Shown one piece after another: positions 29,690 through 40,251 of a stretch of DNA of 64,000 nucleotides (its first letter is position 1; every line of letters begins with the position of its first letter). The notes under the pieces are model-generated. The model ran no database searches. It saw only the letters and a program-made list of their open reading frames with translations, and was not told the origin of the DNA. Position numbers and translations under genes: made by a program. The DNA is from JABDFW01 sp035550215. Its GTDB lineage: Bacteria; Bacteroidota; Bacteroidia; Chitinophagales; Chitinophagaceae. The DNA lies in assembly GCA_035550215.1 (NCBI GenBank), contig DASZPM010000033.1, forward strand, positions 1 to 64,000. Reading direction: 5' to 3'.

Positions 29690-30772
29690 ATGAAACTATT
29701 TCTCGCAGGGGGCTTTTTAGGCAGTGGTAAAACAACGGCCATACAACAAGCCTGCCTATACCTGCGTGAATTAAATATTAAAGCCGCCGTAATTACCAAT
29801 GACCAGGGTGATCAGCAGGTAGATACACGGTTTATGGAGAGTAATGGTATTTCTTCGGAAGAGGTTGCCAATAGTTGTTTTTGCTGTAACTATCCCGCGC
29901 TTGAAAAAAGCATACAGTCACTGACGCGGCATAATGCGGCAGAAGTAATATTTGCCGAGTCCGTAGGGTCGTGTACTGACTTAGCCGCTACAATAATTAA
30001 CCCCTTGCTTACGCTTAACCCTGGTGATTACGATATAGTATTATCGGTTTTTGCGGATATACGGTTGCTGGTTTTGTACCTGCAGGATAGCAGAGGGCTT
30101 TTTTTTGAAGAAGTAACGTATATATACCAAAAGCAACTGGAAGAGGCGGACATTATTATTGTAAACAAGATTGACCTTGTAACCCCAGCGCAACTTGAGA
30201 GTGCCAGGCAATTGATAGAACACAAATACGCAGGCAAAAAAGTGTTGTATCAAAACTCTCTTTCACCCGAAAGTATAGAGGTTTGGGTTGATACCATGCT
30301 TCACGCTTTCAATAACCCGGTAATAAGAAAACCGCTAACAATTGATTATGATACTTATGGCCGCGGCGAAGCACGGCTTACATGGTTAGATAAAGAAATT
30401 ACCATAACCGGCAACAGCGAAACCAATGTTGAAGCCGCTTATGCAATCATGCAAAAGATATACACTGCTGTTACAAATGCAGGCTACCCTATAGGGCATT
30501 TAAAATTTTTTATTGATACAGGCACAGTACAAAAGAAGATAAGTTTTACAACATTAAACAATACGCCGGTAACTGCCCCAGCAGGTATAAAAGCGGGACG
30601 CGTATCAATGCTGGTTAACGCACGGGTACAGGCTGAACCGCCCGTTCTGTCAAAGATTGTTAATGATACAATTGCTGAAACTATGAAAGAATATAGTTGC
30701 CAGGCTGAAGGAAACAAAGAATCATGTTTTATACCCGGCTACCCCAAACCCACGCACAGAATAGCAGGTTAA
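29690..30772 (+). CDS. CobW/COG0523-family GTPase (putative metallochaperone)
   Basis: A 360-residue product from ATG at 29690; the frame runs back to a TTG at 29642, but the Walker A motif starts only 7 residues into the chosen start, as in the family. Motifs are GFLGSGKTT at 8-16, CFCC at 63-66 (the CxCC metal-binding motif of COG0523), and NKID at 159-162. Such G3E GTPases deliver zinc, cobalt or other metals to target enzymes. The C-terminal half is not a clear CobW_C domain and has cysteines near the end (ESCF). There is no metal-regulated operator visible, so the metal is not predicted. Confidence 0.83.
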   Translation: MKLFLAGGFLGSGKTTAIQQACLYLRELNIKAAVITNDQGDQQVDTRFMESNGISSEEVANSCFCCNYPALEKSIQSLTRHNAAEVIFAESVGSCTDLAATIINPLLTLNPGDYDIVLSVFADIRLLVLYLQDSRGLFFEEVTYIYQKQLEEADIIIVNKIDLVTPAQLESARQLIEHKYAGKKVLYQNSLSPESIEVWVDTMLHAFNNPVIRKPLTIDYDTYGRGEARLTWLDKEITITGNSETNVEAAYAIMQKIYTAVTNAGYPIGHLKFFIDTGTVQKKISFTTLNNTPVTAPAGIKAGRVSMLVNARVQAEPPVLSKIVNDTIAETMKEYSCQAEGNKESCFIPGYPKPTHRIAG

Positions 30773-30833
30773 TGCCAATTAAATAGCATTCCGATAAATT
30801 TTCCGGCCATTTACTTATCTTTCCCCCTTAATT

Positions 30834-32075
30834 ATGTCTACAGGTAAAAAAGGCTTTTTACACTATTATGGCAATATATTGCTGCTCATCAGCGGGCTGA
30901 TTATCGGCAGCATTGCCGGTATAATTTTGGGCGATAAAATAGCAGTAATTAAGCCCATAGGTAGCATTTTTATAAACCTGTTGTTTACCGCTGTAGTGCC
31001 GCTTGTTTTTTTTGCAGTCGCCTCTGCCATTGCCAATATCCAGCGCTCACAAAATTTCGGCAGGTTAATTACTGTCATTTTTTTAGTATTTATCGGAACT
31101 GAATTGTTATCAGCCTTTATCACACTGGTAGTGGCGTGGATGTACCCTATTCACCAGCAAATTACCGCAGGCCCGGGCTTTGATACTACGATACAAAAGC
31201 CCGGCATCGGAGACCAAATTACCCAAATCCTTACTACGGATGATTTCTACCAGTTACTCTCACGCAAAAGCATGCTTGCGCTTATCATCTTTTCAGTACT
31301 CATTGGTTTTTCTGCGTTAAACGCCGGTGAAAAAGGCAAGCCGTTTCGCGACTTTCTGAATTCTACCAATGAAGTATTTACAAAGCTGCTGCTTATAATA
31401 ATGAAGATTGCGCCCTTTGGCCTTGGCGCTTATTTTGCTTACCAGGTAGGCACCATTGGCCCACAATTGTTTGGTACGTACGCAAAAGCAATGGCGCTCT
31501 ATCATGGTGTAGGGATTGTTTACTTCATAGTCTTTTTCAGCCTTTATGCATTTCTTGCTGGTGGCATCAGAGCAGTTAAACTTTATTGGAAAAACAATAT
31601 TGTACCATCGGCCACTGCCATTGGCACCTGCAGCAGCATAGCAACCATACCGGCCAATCTTGAAGCGGCTAAAAAAATGGGCATACCCGGCTATATAAGC
31701 AGCCTTGTTATACCGCTTGGTGCGCCGCTGCATAAAGATGGGTCGGCAATTTCATCCGTCACAAAAATAGTAACGGTGTTTGCCATGTTTCATAAACCGC
31801 TAACGGGTATTGATACCATAGCTATCGCTCTTGCCATAAGCGTTGTGGTAAGCATTGTAGAAGGCGGCATACCCAATGGCGGTTATGTAGGTGAGCTATT
31901 GGTTATTTCAGCGTACGGTTTTCCACCTGAAGCCGTACCTGCTGTAATGATAATAGGAACATTGGTTGACCCCTTTGCCACTATATTAAACGCTACTGGT
32001 GATACTGCAGCAGCTATGCTTATTACAAGAATAGTTGAAGGTAAAAATGCGCTACGAAAAAATGCGGAAACATAA
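30834..32075 (+). CDS. dicarboxylate/amino acid:cation symporter (DAACS family)
   Basis: A 413-residue inner-membrane transporter with about eight helices. Family signatures are present: the serine-rich hairpin SSIATIPANLEAAKK, then PLGAPLHKDGSAI, and the C-terminal NATGDTAAAML segment corresponding to the substrate- and sodium-binding region of the GltPh/GltP family. It should co-transport sodium or protons with glutamate, aspartate or C4-dicarboxylates; selectivity is not assigned. TATCTTTC at 30816-30823 is a candidate -7 element just ahead of the ATG. Confidence 0.9.
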   Translation: MSTGKKGFLHYYGNILLLISGLIIGSIAGIILGDKIAVIKPIGSIFINLLFTAVVPLVFFAVASAIANIQRSQNFGRLITVIFLVFIGTELLSAFITLVVAWMYPIHQQITAGPGFDTTIQKPGIGDQITQILTTDDFYQLLSRKSMLALIIFSVLIGFSALNAGEKGKPFRDFLNSTNEVFTKLLLIIMKIAPFGLGAYFAYQVGTIGPQLFGTYAKAMALYHGVGIVYFIVFFSLYAFLAGGIRAVKLYWKNNIVPSATAIGTCSSIATIPANLEAAKKMGIPGYISSLVIPLGAPLHKDGSAISSVTKIVTVFAMFHKPLTGIDTIAIALAISVVVSIVEGGIPNGGYVGELLVISAYGFPPEAVPAVMIIGTLVDPFATILNATGDTAAAMLITRIVEGKNALRKNAET

Positions 32076-32253
32076 AAGGCAATACTACTGCCCGGCTTTC
32101 CATCACTTTTCTTTCTATACTATCTAAATACAAGGGTAACTACCTGCAAACGCGTGGTATTAACAATCGTATAACTATACGCATTTAAACAACAAAGCCT
32201 GTGTAACATCTTATTATTACAAAACAGTTTTAAAAACAGTTAAACTTAAATGT

Positions 32254-32646
32254 ATGAAAAAGAAAATTTTACTCAGCGCATTAACTTTATTCAGTGTTAT
32301 GATAGCAGGCAAGAGTTTTGCACAGTCTTACGACCGTTACCATACAACCTATGCAAAGAACGATCATTACAACAACGGCCATGACTACGGCTACAAGCAA
32401 CAAGAGTTCCGCAATGATATGCGCGATATTCACCACGACCAGGCCAAGATCAACTACGATTTGTGGCGCATTGATAAAAAACAGGCCGAATTGAAAAGGG
32501 ATGCAGCATTCCATAACTGGTATGCTTACCGCCAGGACAAGGCTGAATTACGAAGGTTGTACCGCGATTTGGAAAGTGACCGCAAAGACGTTGCTTTTGA
32601 TACAAGAGATATTCGTACTGATGTACGTATTGCTGTGAGGTTTTAA
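32254..32646 (+). CDS. small secreted charged helical protein, unknown function
   Basis: A 130-residue protein with a signal peptide (residues 1-24, ending SFAQ). The first part of the mature region is rich in Tyr, His and Asn. The rest is strongly charged and likely helical, with repeating Arg/Asp/Lys blocks (DKKQAELKRD, DLESDRKDVAFDTRD). I do not recognise a family. It is followed by a strong terminator at 32668-32699, so its transcript ends here. Confidence 0.75.
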   Translation: MKKKILLSALTLFSVMIAGKSFAQSYDRYHTTYAKNDHYNNGHDYGYKQQEFRNDMRDIHHDQAKINYDLWRIDKKQAELKRDAAFHNWYAYRQDKAELRRLYRDLESDRKDVAFDTRDIRTDVRIAVRF

Positions 32647-32667
32647 TATTTGGTTTGAGCAATTGGT

Positions 32668-32699
32668 AAATCCCTCCATGTTTTATGGGGGGATTTTTA
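32668..32699 (+). terminator. rho-independent terminator
   Basis: A 10-base stem (AAATCCCTCC with GGGGGGATTT, one G-T pair) with a 9-base loop is followed by a short T run. It lies 22 bases after the stop of the small secreted protein gene. Confidence 0.8.
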
Positions 32700-32814
32700 T
32701 TACTTGCAAACTGTGAAATAATTCTAAAAATAACCCGTTGTGTATGAAATATTACGCAGGCCCGCATCCATTTGATGATAAATCTTTTTATTTTGTTCAA
32801 TAAACGCATTGCAC

Positions 32815-35800
32815 ATGAAACACCTTTTGCCCTTCTTTTTTTTGATTTTTATACCCTTTTGCAACATACATGCGCAGGCAACAGATACAACATTTACCCA
32901 GGAATGGAAAGCCGTTGATTCTCTCATCAACAAAAACAGCTTACCAAAAACGGCCCTCGCGAAGGTCAACAGCATTTACAGGGAAGCTAAGAGCAGGGGG
33001 TTACATGCTCAGGTGATAAAAGCTTTATTATACCGGCTGAGCCTTGAAGAAAAGAACACTGAAACGGGTATTGATACAACGTTCTCAACATGGAATAAAG
33101 AAATAGGCAATACTAAAGATACTTTGCAGAAAAGTGTTTTACGCGTAATACTTGCGGTGACCCTGGAGAATTACTTTGACAATAATGAATGGCGCATAGC
33201 AGGGCGAAGTGAAACCAAAAACTTTAAAAAGAGCGATATAAGCACGTGGAGTACCGGCGATTTTTTAAAAACCATTGACTCAATATATCAGCAAGCATTA
33301 AAGCCGGTGACCCTGTTAAGGCAAACAGGGTTGCACCAATACGATGCTGTTATTCTCAAAGGCAATGTGCCAACACTAAGGCCCACTATGTATGACCTGC
33401 TGGCAAACATGGCCATCGTATTTTATACAAGCCGGGCGGCAACTTTAACACAGGCAGAAAACGCGTTTACTTTACGTGACACTAATGCGCTTGCCCCGGC
33501 AGAGGGTTTTACACATTACCAGTTTATTACCCCTGACACATCGTCATTTATATTAAAAACCCTGCACCTATACCAAAATATAATACGGTTTCACAGCCAG
33601 TTAAATGATACCGCCGCTTTGGTTGATGCCGATATAAACAGGATTGGCTGGGTTTATAATAATGCAGCTTTCAGCAACAAGGCTAAATATTATAAACAGG
33701 CACTGGAAGCTATCACCCAAAAATATCCTAACCACCCGCAGGCCGCGCAAGCGTGGTACTTATTAAGAAATTCAGAATATAATGAGACCGAAAAATATGA
33801 CCCGTTTGGCGATACCAGCCGCCGCTATTCCCTGGTAAACATACGGCAGGAGTTACTGCAAAGGCTTGCTGCGCAACCGGCAGAAAGTGAGGGCAATATA
33901 AATATGCAAGGGCTGTTGCAACAAATTAACGCAAAAGAATTGACCACTAAGGCAGAGAGCGTAAATGTGCCGGGCATGCCCTTTCGTATGCTTGTACAAT
34001 TTAAAAATATCGACACCTTATACGGAAGAATAATTAACAAAAAGCTTGTTGACGCCATAAGCAAAAGGAACGACAGCACGTTTTGGGCAGAAGTAGCTAC
34101 GCTGCCTTACAGCAGTTCATTCATTCAACCGCTTCCCGCAACAGGCGACTACAGGGAGCACAAAGTTGAAATAAAAATGGATGGGCTGCCTGCGGGTGAA
34201 TATGTATTGCTTGGGTCGAGTATAAAAAACTTTGCAGATACAGCAGGCAGGTTGCTTACGCAGGATATCATTGTTTCTCACCTGGCGTACATACACAATG
34301 GCAATGATTACTACGTGGTTGACAGGGAAAGCGGCAAACCATTACCGGGCATTAAAGCAACTGCCTGGATTTCATATTACAGCAATGAAAAGCATGTAGC
34401 ATTTAACGGGGAAACAGATAAAGCAGGCCATTTTAGTATCAATAATGCCAGGCGCTCTTATAACATCATTACTGTAAAACTTACTGATGGCAAAGATGTG
34501 TACGAAAGTAATGACAACAATTATTACTACTACAGCGAGACAAATACCGAAACACCTGGTGATGATTTTGAGAGGCGCAATGCGATAATAAACTTTTATA
34601 CAGACAGGGCTATTTACAGGCCCGGACAAAAGATCTTTTTCAAGGGAATAGCCACTACAACAGATAGGTTCAGCCACGGTCCAAAGCTATTTATTGCTAA
34701 GGACTCCTTAAAAATCTACCTCCGTGATGTTAATGGTAAGAGCGTTGATTCAATAACCCTTCGGGTAAACGAATATGGTTCCATTGCCGGGAGTTTTATC
34801 CTGCCCGCAAACGCTTTAACCGGCCGGTTTTCAATTGAAGTCAATGGTATTAGCGGGCAGGCCTTCTTTAACGTGGAGGAATACAAACGCCCCACTTTTT
34901 ATGTGCAGCTTGATACATTAAAAAGCGCCTATCGTTTGAGGGACACTATTACAGTCGGTGGCTTTGCGCAGGCCTTTGCCGGCAACTTTTTAAATAACGC
35001 GCAGGTTAAATACAACATAACACGAAGGACACGCTATATTATTTACGACTGGGGTTTTAGAAGGTATCCCCAAAAAAACGCAACACAACAAATCGCCGAA
35101 GGAACTGTCACTACCGATGGCAGCGGTAAATTTACCATAAGGTTTCCCGCCTTACCTGATGAAACGGCTGATACCAGTACGAATCCCATTTTTGATTTTG
35201 ACATCAGGACATCTGTTACAGATGCAGGCGGTGAAACAAGAGAAGCCAGCACATCTTTATCTGTGGGCTATTCCTCCCTGGTAGTAAAACCCGGCATACC
35301 AGGTATTGTTACAAATACCGGTCTTAACAAAATACCCGTTTCTGTTGAGAACCTTTCCGGCAGGCCAGTTGACGCGAATGTACATATCAGCATATCGCCG
35401 CTGCAATCACCCCGGCGTACATTACGCAAACGGTATTGGGACAGACCTGATATGTTTGTAATGAGCAGGGAAGAGTTCATCAAAAATTTCCCTTACGATG
35501 AATATGACAATGAAAGCGACCCGCACACATGGCAAAAAGAAGCTGCAATTGTGAATGACACATTTACCACGGGCAACGGCGGCTACACTTTACAACACCC
35601 ACCACTTCAACAGGGCTGGTATGCTATAGAAGCAACCACCACAGACAAAGATGGGCATGTGATAAAGAGTATAGTTTATACGGAAGTATATGACCCTTCA
35701 AACGAAATAATGCCTTCTACAGATGACAACTTTACTGTTGCAGAAAAAGCAACCCTGCATCCCGGGGAAAACACTTCATTACTTATTGGTTCAGGCTTTA

Positions 35801-38800
35801 GCGATGTGTATGTGCTAACAGAGGCAGATACGCTAAAACAACAGGCGCAGCCACAATCGCCCATAGCGGTAACACTGGTTAAACTGGATAACAGTAAAAA
35901 GTATATCCGTCGTCCTGTTACTGAAAGCAGCAGGGGTGGCTTTGGCATTTACTATGCCTTTGTAAAGCATAACCGCTTTTATTCAGGCGGCCAGTCATTT
36001 TCTGTCCCTTTTGACAATAAGCAACTCAACATACAGTACACCACCTTCCGCAATAAAACTGAACCGGGCAGCAAAGAGCAATGGACCATACAGGTGAAAG
36101 GCAGCAACAGCGCCAATAAAGCTGCTGAATTACTTACCAGTATGTACGATGCATCGCTGGATGAGTTTGCAGAGAATGAGTGGAATACACCGAACCTTTG
36201 GCCGGAATATTCTGGCAATAACACATGGAATGGAAACAGCGGGTTTAACGCTAAAGCTTCTCTGCAAAACGGGCAGCCTATGCAAGGTTTCTTCTTCTAC
36301 AAATCGTACCCGCAATTGGCAAAAACCGGTGAAGAATTATGGTATAATTCTGACTATATGAATTCAACCTATCTTAACATTCGTCTAAAGCCGTCTTCAC
36401 AATCGCTTAATGATGTGGTAGTGACTGGTTACGGTACGGCAAGAAAAAAAGAAGTCCTTGGTTACTACGGCGCACGGGCGCCGGCAAGAATGCTTGAGGG
36501 AAACGTAGCTGGTGCAAGAGTTATGTATGATACGAATCAGTCACTTAGTAATAAAAATTTCTATTATAAAGAAGGTGACATGATTATAAACACATCAATG
36601 GGCGAAAAACAAAATAATATCGATAAAAATCAGTCCCTCCACCTACGAACCAACTTTAACGAAACGGCATTTTTCTTCCCGCAGCTATACCCAGACAGCG
36701 CTGGCGATTATACTATCAAATTCACCATGCCTGAGTCACTTACCAAATGGAAATGGATGAGCCTGGCACACACCAAAGACCTCGCGTTTGGCACTGCTGA
36801 GCAGTACATCATCACCCAAAAAACATTAATGGTGCAACCCGGCATGCCACGCTTTTTACGCGAAGGTGATGAGTTGGAATTAACAGCACGCATCAGCAAT
36901 ACCGGCGATACGGCTTTAACCGGCCAGGCTGAGTTGCAGCTAATTGACCCTTTAACCGGTAACCCTGTTGATGGCTTATTTCACAATGTTTTTTCCAACC
37001 AGTATTTTACCGCGGAGGCAGGGCAAACTACAGTGGTAAAGTTCCCGGTGGCTATCCCCTTTAACTATACAAAACCGCTCACTTACCGCATTATAGCAAG
37101 CACTGCTTCGTTTAATGATGGCGAAGAAAATACGCTGCCGGTGCTTACCAACCGCTTGCTGGTTACGGAGAGCCTGCCTTTATACTTAAAAGGTGATACC
37201 ACCAAGCATTTTACTTTTGATAAACTGCTTAACAACAAAAGTGAAACGTTGCAAACGCAGTCGCTTACTGTTGAGTATACCGCAAACCCCGTTTGGAATG
37301 CCATACAGGCGCTGCCCTACTTAATGGAATACCCGCATGAATGCGCTGAACAAACTTTTAACCGTTTTTATGCCAATGCCCTCGCCGCTTATATTGTGCA
37401 GCAACACCCGCGGATAAAACAAGTGTTTGATGCATGGAAAAAAGATACGGCTTCACTGTTAAGCAACCTTGAAAAGAATCAGGCGTTAAAACAGGTTATG
37501 CTGGCAGAAACGCCATGGGTGCTTGATGCTCAAAATGAAGCGCAGCAAAAGAAAAATATTGCCCTGCTTTTTGACATGGTTACAATGGCAGAAAATGCGC
37601 AGGGCGCGTTGCAAAAGCTGCAGGACATGCAGATGGATAACGGCGCGTTTGCGTGGTTTAAAGGCGGCTATGCAGACAGGTATATTACCCAATATATTCT
37701 CACAGGCATTGGCCGGTTGCAGGAAATTAACGCGATACCAAAAAACAATACAGAAGTGCTGAACGCCATGGCATCAAAAGCATTAAGTTACCTTGACGCC
37801 GAAGCTGGCAGCGACTACAGCCGGCTTATAAAAAATAAGGCCGATTTAACTAAAGACAATCTTACCCAAACCGCTATCCAGTATCTTTTTATGCGCAGCT
37901 ATTTTACATCCATAACTGTGGCTGATAAAAAAGCATACAACTATTATTACCAGCAGACCATGAAATATTGGCAAAACCAGTCTGAATACATGAAAGGTAT
38001 GATAAGCATGGCACTGCTGCGCACCAACCAACTTTCATTTGTGCAACGAAACATATACCCCTCCATTATTGAAAATGCGGTAACCACTGATGAAAAAGGG
38101 ATGTACTGGAAAAATAATCGCTGGGGTTATTACTGGTACCAGTCGCCCATTGAGCAACAGGCATTGCTTATTGAACTTGCCGAAGCCCTGCACAGGAAAG
38201 CTGACGCAGGTGAAATGAGAACCTGGCTTATCAACCAAAAACAAACCACTAATTGGAAAACCACCAAAGCCACTGCTGATGCATGTTTTGCCTTATTGCT
38301 TAACAACAGCGCAATGGTTGACGCCAACAGAACAGTAACGATACAGTTAGGTAATTATACCGTCAGCAATACTGGTCAAACCGAAGCGGGCACCGGTTAC
38401 ATTAAAGAGGTGTTGCCCGGCGACAGTGTAGCCGCTTCCATGGGCAATATTACAGTAAGCACGCAGACCCCTGTTGCACCGGTTAAAAACAGCAGCCCGT
38501 CTTATGGCGCAGTGTACTGGCAGTATTTTGAAGACATGGATAAAGTAACGCAGGCGACAACTTCTTTATCCATCCACAAAAAATTGTTTGTGCAGAATAA
38601 TACCGCCTCCGGCACTGTATTAACACCTCTTGACAGCGACAGCGTGCTTCATGTAGGTGATAGAGTTGTTGTGCGGATAGAACTTACAACCGACCGTGAC
38701 CTTGAGTACATTCACCTGAAAGACATGCGTGCCGCCACCATGGAGCCTGTTAATGTGTTGAGCGAATACAAATGGCAGGATGGCCTCGGGTACTACGAGT

Positions 38801-38982
38801 CGACAAAGGATGTGGCCACAGACTTCTTTATAAGCTATATGCCCAAGGGAAGCTACGTGTTTGAATATCCTGTGTATATTACGCACGTTGGCACATTCAG
38901 CGGAGGCATTGCCACCGTGCAGTGCATGTACGCGCCGGAGTTTAGCAGCCACTCAGAAGGCATAAAGGTAATGGTAGAATAA
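32815..38982 (+). CDS. alpha-2-macroglobulin family protein with thioester motif and SusC-plug-like insert
   Basis: A 2055-residue protein. The frame opens at a TTG at 32809; ATG at 32815 starts a signal peptide (MKHLLPFFFLIFI...HAQ). An MG2-type domain lies near residues 595-690 (RAIYRPGQKIFFKG), the A2M domain near 1280-1400 (NETAFFFPQLYPD), and the thioester-domain motif at ECAEQ, with Cys1510 and Gln1513 positioned to form the thioester. Bacterial homologues trap foreign proteases in the periplasm. No lipobox Cys is present, unlike many Gram-negative members. Unusually, LNDVVVTGYG (Val1201 onward) followed by LEGNVAGARV copies two signatures of the SusC TonB-plug domain. PBP1C, a frequent genomic partner of this family, is encoded 10 kb away. 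Confidence 0.9.
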   Translation: MKHLLPFFFLIFIPFCNIHAQATDTTFTQEWKAVDSLINKNSLPKTALAKVNSIYREAKSRGLHAQVIKALLYRLSLEEKNTETGIDTTFSTWNKEIGNTKDTLQKSVLRVILAVTLENYFDNNEWRIAGRSETKNFKKSDISTWSTGDFLKTIDSIYQQALKPVTLLRQTGLHQYDAVILKGNVPTLRPTMYDLLANMAIVFYTSRAATLTQAENAFTLRDTNALAPAEGFTHYQFITPDTSSFILKTLHLYQNIIRFHSQLNDTAALVDADINRIGWVYNNAAFSNKAKYYKQALEAITQKYPNHPQAAQAWYLLRNSEYNETEKYDPFGDTSRRYSLVNIRQELLQRLAAQPAESEGNINMQGLLQQINAKELTTKAESVNVPGMPFRMLVQFKNIDTLYGRIINKKLVDAISKRNDSTFWAEVATLPYSSSFIQPLPATGDYREHKVEIKMDGLPAGEYVLLGSSIKNFADTAGRLLTQDIIVSHLAYIHNGNDYYVVDRESGKPLPGIKATAWISYYSNEKHVAFNGETDKAGHFSINNARRSYNIITVKLTDGKDVYESNDNNYYYYSETNTETPGDDFERRNAIINFYTDRAIYRPGQKIFFKGIATTTDRFSHGPKLFIAKDSLKIYLRDVNGKSVDSITLRVNEYGSIAGSFILPANALTGRFSIEVNGISGQAFFNVEEYKRPTFYVQLDTLKSAYRLRDTITVGGFAQAFAGNFLNNAQVKYNITRRTRYIIYDWGFRRYPQKNATQQIAEGTVTTDGSGKFTIRFPALPDETADTSTNPIFDFDIRTSVTDAGGETREASTSLSVGYSSLVVKPGIPGIVTNTGLNKIPVSVENLSGRPVDANVHISISPLQSPRRTLRKRYWDRPDMFVMSREEFIKNFPYDEYDNESDPHTWQKEAAIVNDTFTTGNGGYTLQHPPLQQGWYAIEATTTDKDGHVIKSIVYTEVYDPSNEIMPSTDDNFTVAEKATLHPGENTSLLIGSGFSDVYVLTEADTLKQQAQPQSPIAVTLVKLDNSKKYIRRPVTESSRGGFGIYYAFVKHNRFYSGGQSFSVPFDNKQLNIQYTTFRNKTEPGSKEQWTIQVKGSNSANKAAELLTSMYDASLDEFAENEWNTPNLWPEYSGNNTWNGNSGFNAKASLQNGQPMQGFFFYKSYPQLAKTGEELWYNSDYMNSTYLNIRLKPSSQSLNDVVVTGYGTARKKEVLGYYGARAPARMLEGNVAGARVMYDTNQSLSNKNFYYKEGDMIINTSMGEKQNNIDKNQSLHLRTNFNETAFFFPQLYPDSAGDYTIKFTMPESLTKWKWMSLAHTKDLAFGTAEQYIITQKTLMVQPGMPRFLREGDELELTARISNTGDTALTGQAELQLIDPLTGNPVDGLFHNVFSNQYFTAEAGQTTVVKFPVAIPFNYTKPLTYRIIASTASFNDGEENTLPVLTNRLLVTESLPLYLKGDTTKHFTFDKLLNNKSETLQTQSLTVEYTANPVWNAIQALPYLMEYPHECAEQTFNRFYANALAAYIVQQHPRIKQVFDAWKKDTASLLSNLEKNQALKQVMLAETPWVLDAQNEAQQKKNIALLFDMVTMAENAQGALQKLQDMQMDNGAFAWFKGGYADRYITQYILTGIGRLQEINAIPKNNTEVLNAMASKALSYLDAEAGSDYSRLIKNKADLTKDNLTQTAIQYLFMRSYFTSITVADKKAYNYYYQQTMKYWQNQSEYMKGMISMALLRTNQLSFVQRNIYPSIIENAVTTDEKGMYWKNNRWGYYWYQSPIEQQALLIELAEALHRKADAGEMRTWLINQKQTTNWKTTKATADACFALLLNNSAMVDANRTVTIQLGNYTVSNTGQTEAGTGYIKEVLPGDSVAASMGNITVSTQTPVAPVKNSSPSYGAVYWQYFEDMDKVTQATTSLSIHKKLFVQNNTASGTVLTPLDSDSVLHVGDRVVVRIELTTDRDLEYIHLKDMRAATMEPVNVLSEYKWQDGLGYYESTKDVATDFFISYMPKGSYVFEYPVYITHVGTFSGGIATVQCMYAPEFSSHSEGIKVMVE

Positions 38983-39178
38983 CGAAGCGTCAATTGGTCA
39001 TAGTCATTTAGGCATAAAGGCGGTTTTATCTTTTCCTATATTGCAGCGCTTATCCTTTATTTTCACCTCGCCCGCTTTTCTACGAGAGGGGGATGATGAG
39101 ATTGTGGAGTGGCTGAAATTTACAGGTGCAGGCAATAATTTATTGGCTTAATTACTTACTGACTCTAATGACTATTTA

Positions 39179-40249
39179 ATGACAACTGACATCATCATAG
39201 TGGGCCAGGGCATTTGCGGCACATTTCTTAGCTGGTACCTGCATAAAGCAGGGCTAAAAATACTCGTGATAGATGAGCCGCAGCCCTCTACCGCAACCAA
39301 AGTGGCCAGCGGTGTAATAAACCCGGTAACAGGCAGGCAGGTGGTAACTACGTGGATGGCTGATGAACTTATGGCCTTTACTTTGGAGGCATACAAGCAA
39401 ATCGGTAACGATATTGAAGCAGGTGTCATCAGTCAAAAGAATATCATTGTCTTCCCTCCTTCCCAACAAATGCGCGACGCGTATGACAAACGAATAGGTG
39501 AAGCAAATTCGTACATCAAGCAACTTCCCCCCGAACATGCCTCAACCCTTGCAAACTCTTTCTACAGTTACTATGGCGCTGCAGTTATTGACCCTGTTTG
39601 GCTGATAGATTTGCATCCCTTACTGCAGGGCTGGCGGCAAAAACTATATGCCGGCAATATGCTATTGGAAGAAGAGTTCCGGTACGAAAATCTTACCATT
39701 GAAGGCGACAGTGTGCAATATAACAACACCAGGGCCGGTAAAATATTTTTTTGCAACGGCATCCACAGTTTTCAACTGCCTTATTGGAAAAACCTGCCTT
39801 TTGTTTTTAACAAAGGCGAGGCATTGATTGTTGATGTACCCGGCTTATCTCCTTCCAACATTTACAAGGTGGGCAACAGTACTATTGTGCCCTGGTATGA
39901 TGGCTTGTGGTGGGTGGGCAGCAGCTATGAAAACAATTATGCTGATGCTTTACCAACGCCGTTGTTTCGCCATAAAAAAGCGCAGGAACTGGAAATGCAT
40001 TTAAAACTGCCGTTCACCGTAGTTGATCATTTAGCCTCACTGCGCCCCGCTGTTGCTGTAGAACGGCGGCCATTTGCGGGGTTTCATCCCTTCTTTCCCG
40101 CTATCGGTATTCTTAATGGCATGGGCACCAAAGGTTGCTCGCTGGCGCCATATTTTGCAAAGCAGCTTACGGAAAACTTGTTGCACCAATCGCCAATTGA
40201 CCCGCTGGCAGACGTTAAACGCTTTAGAAGAATATTACAACCAGCATGA
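39179..40249 (+). CDS. FAD-dependent oxidoreductase, DAO family
   Basis: A 356-residue flavoprotein. The N-terminal Rossmann motif is IIIVGQGICGTFLSWYL, with an acidic residue at the end of the second strand (VIDEP) that would bind the FAD ribose. The C-terminal part keeps the glycine-rich LNGMGTKGCSLAPYFA segment of D-amino-acid-oxidase-type enzymes. Substrate cannot be told from sequence; relatives act on glycine, sarcosine, D-amino acids or modified tRNA bases. It has no signal peptide, so it is cytoplasmic. It is convergent with the lipoprotein gene, with 2 bases between stops. Confidence 0.83.
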   Translation: MTTDIIIVGQGICGTFLSWYLHKAGLKILVIDEPQPSTATKVASGVINPVTGRQVVTTWMADELMAFTLEAYKQIGNDIEAGVISQKNIIVFPPSQQMRDAYDKRIGEANSYIKQLPPEHASTLANSFYSYYGAAVIDPVWLIDLHPLLQGWRQKLYAGNMLLEEEFRYENLTIEGDSVQYNNTRAGKIFFCNGIHSFQLPYWKNLPFVFNKGEALIVDVPGLSPSNIYKVGNSTIVPWYDGLWWVGSSYENNYADALPTPLFRHKKAQELEMHLKLPFTVVDHLASLRPAVAVERRPFAGFHPFFPAIGILNGMGTKGCSLAPYFAKQLTENLLHQSPIDPLADVKRFRRILQPA

Positions 40250-40251
40250 TG

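Noticed and set aside
38983..39178. Gap after the macroglobulin gene considered for a small RNA or gene remnant
   Set aside because: No convincing hairpin, promoter or coherent translation was seen in any frame.
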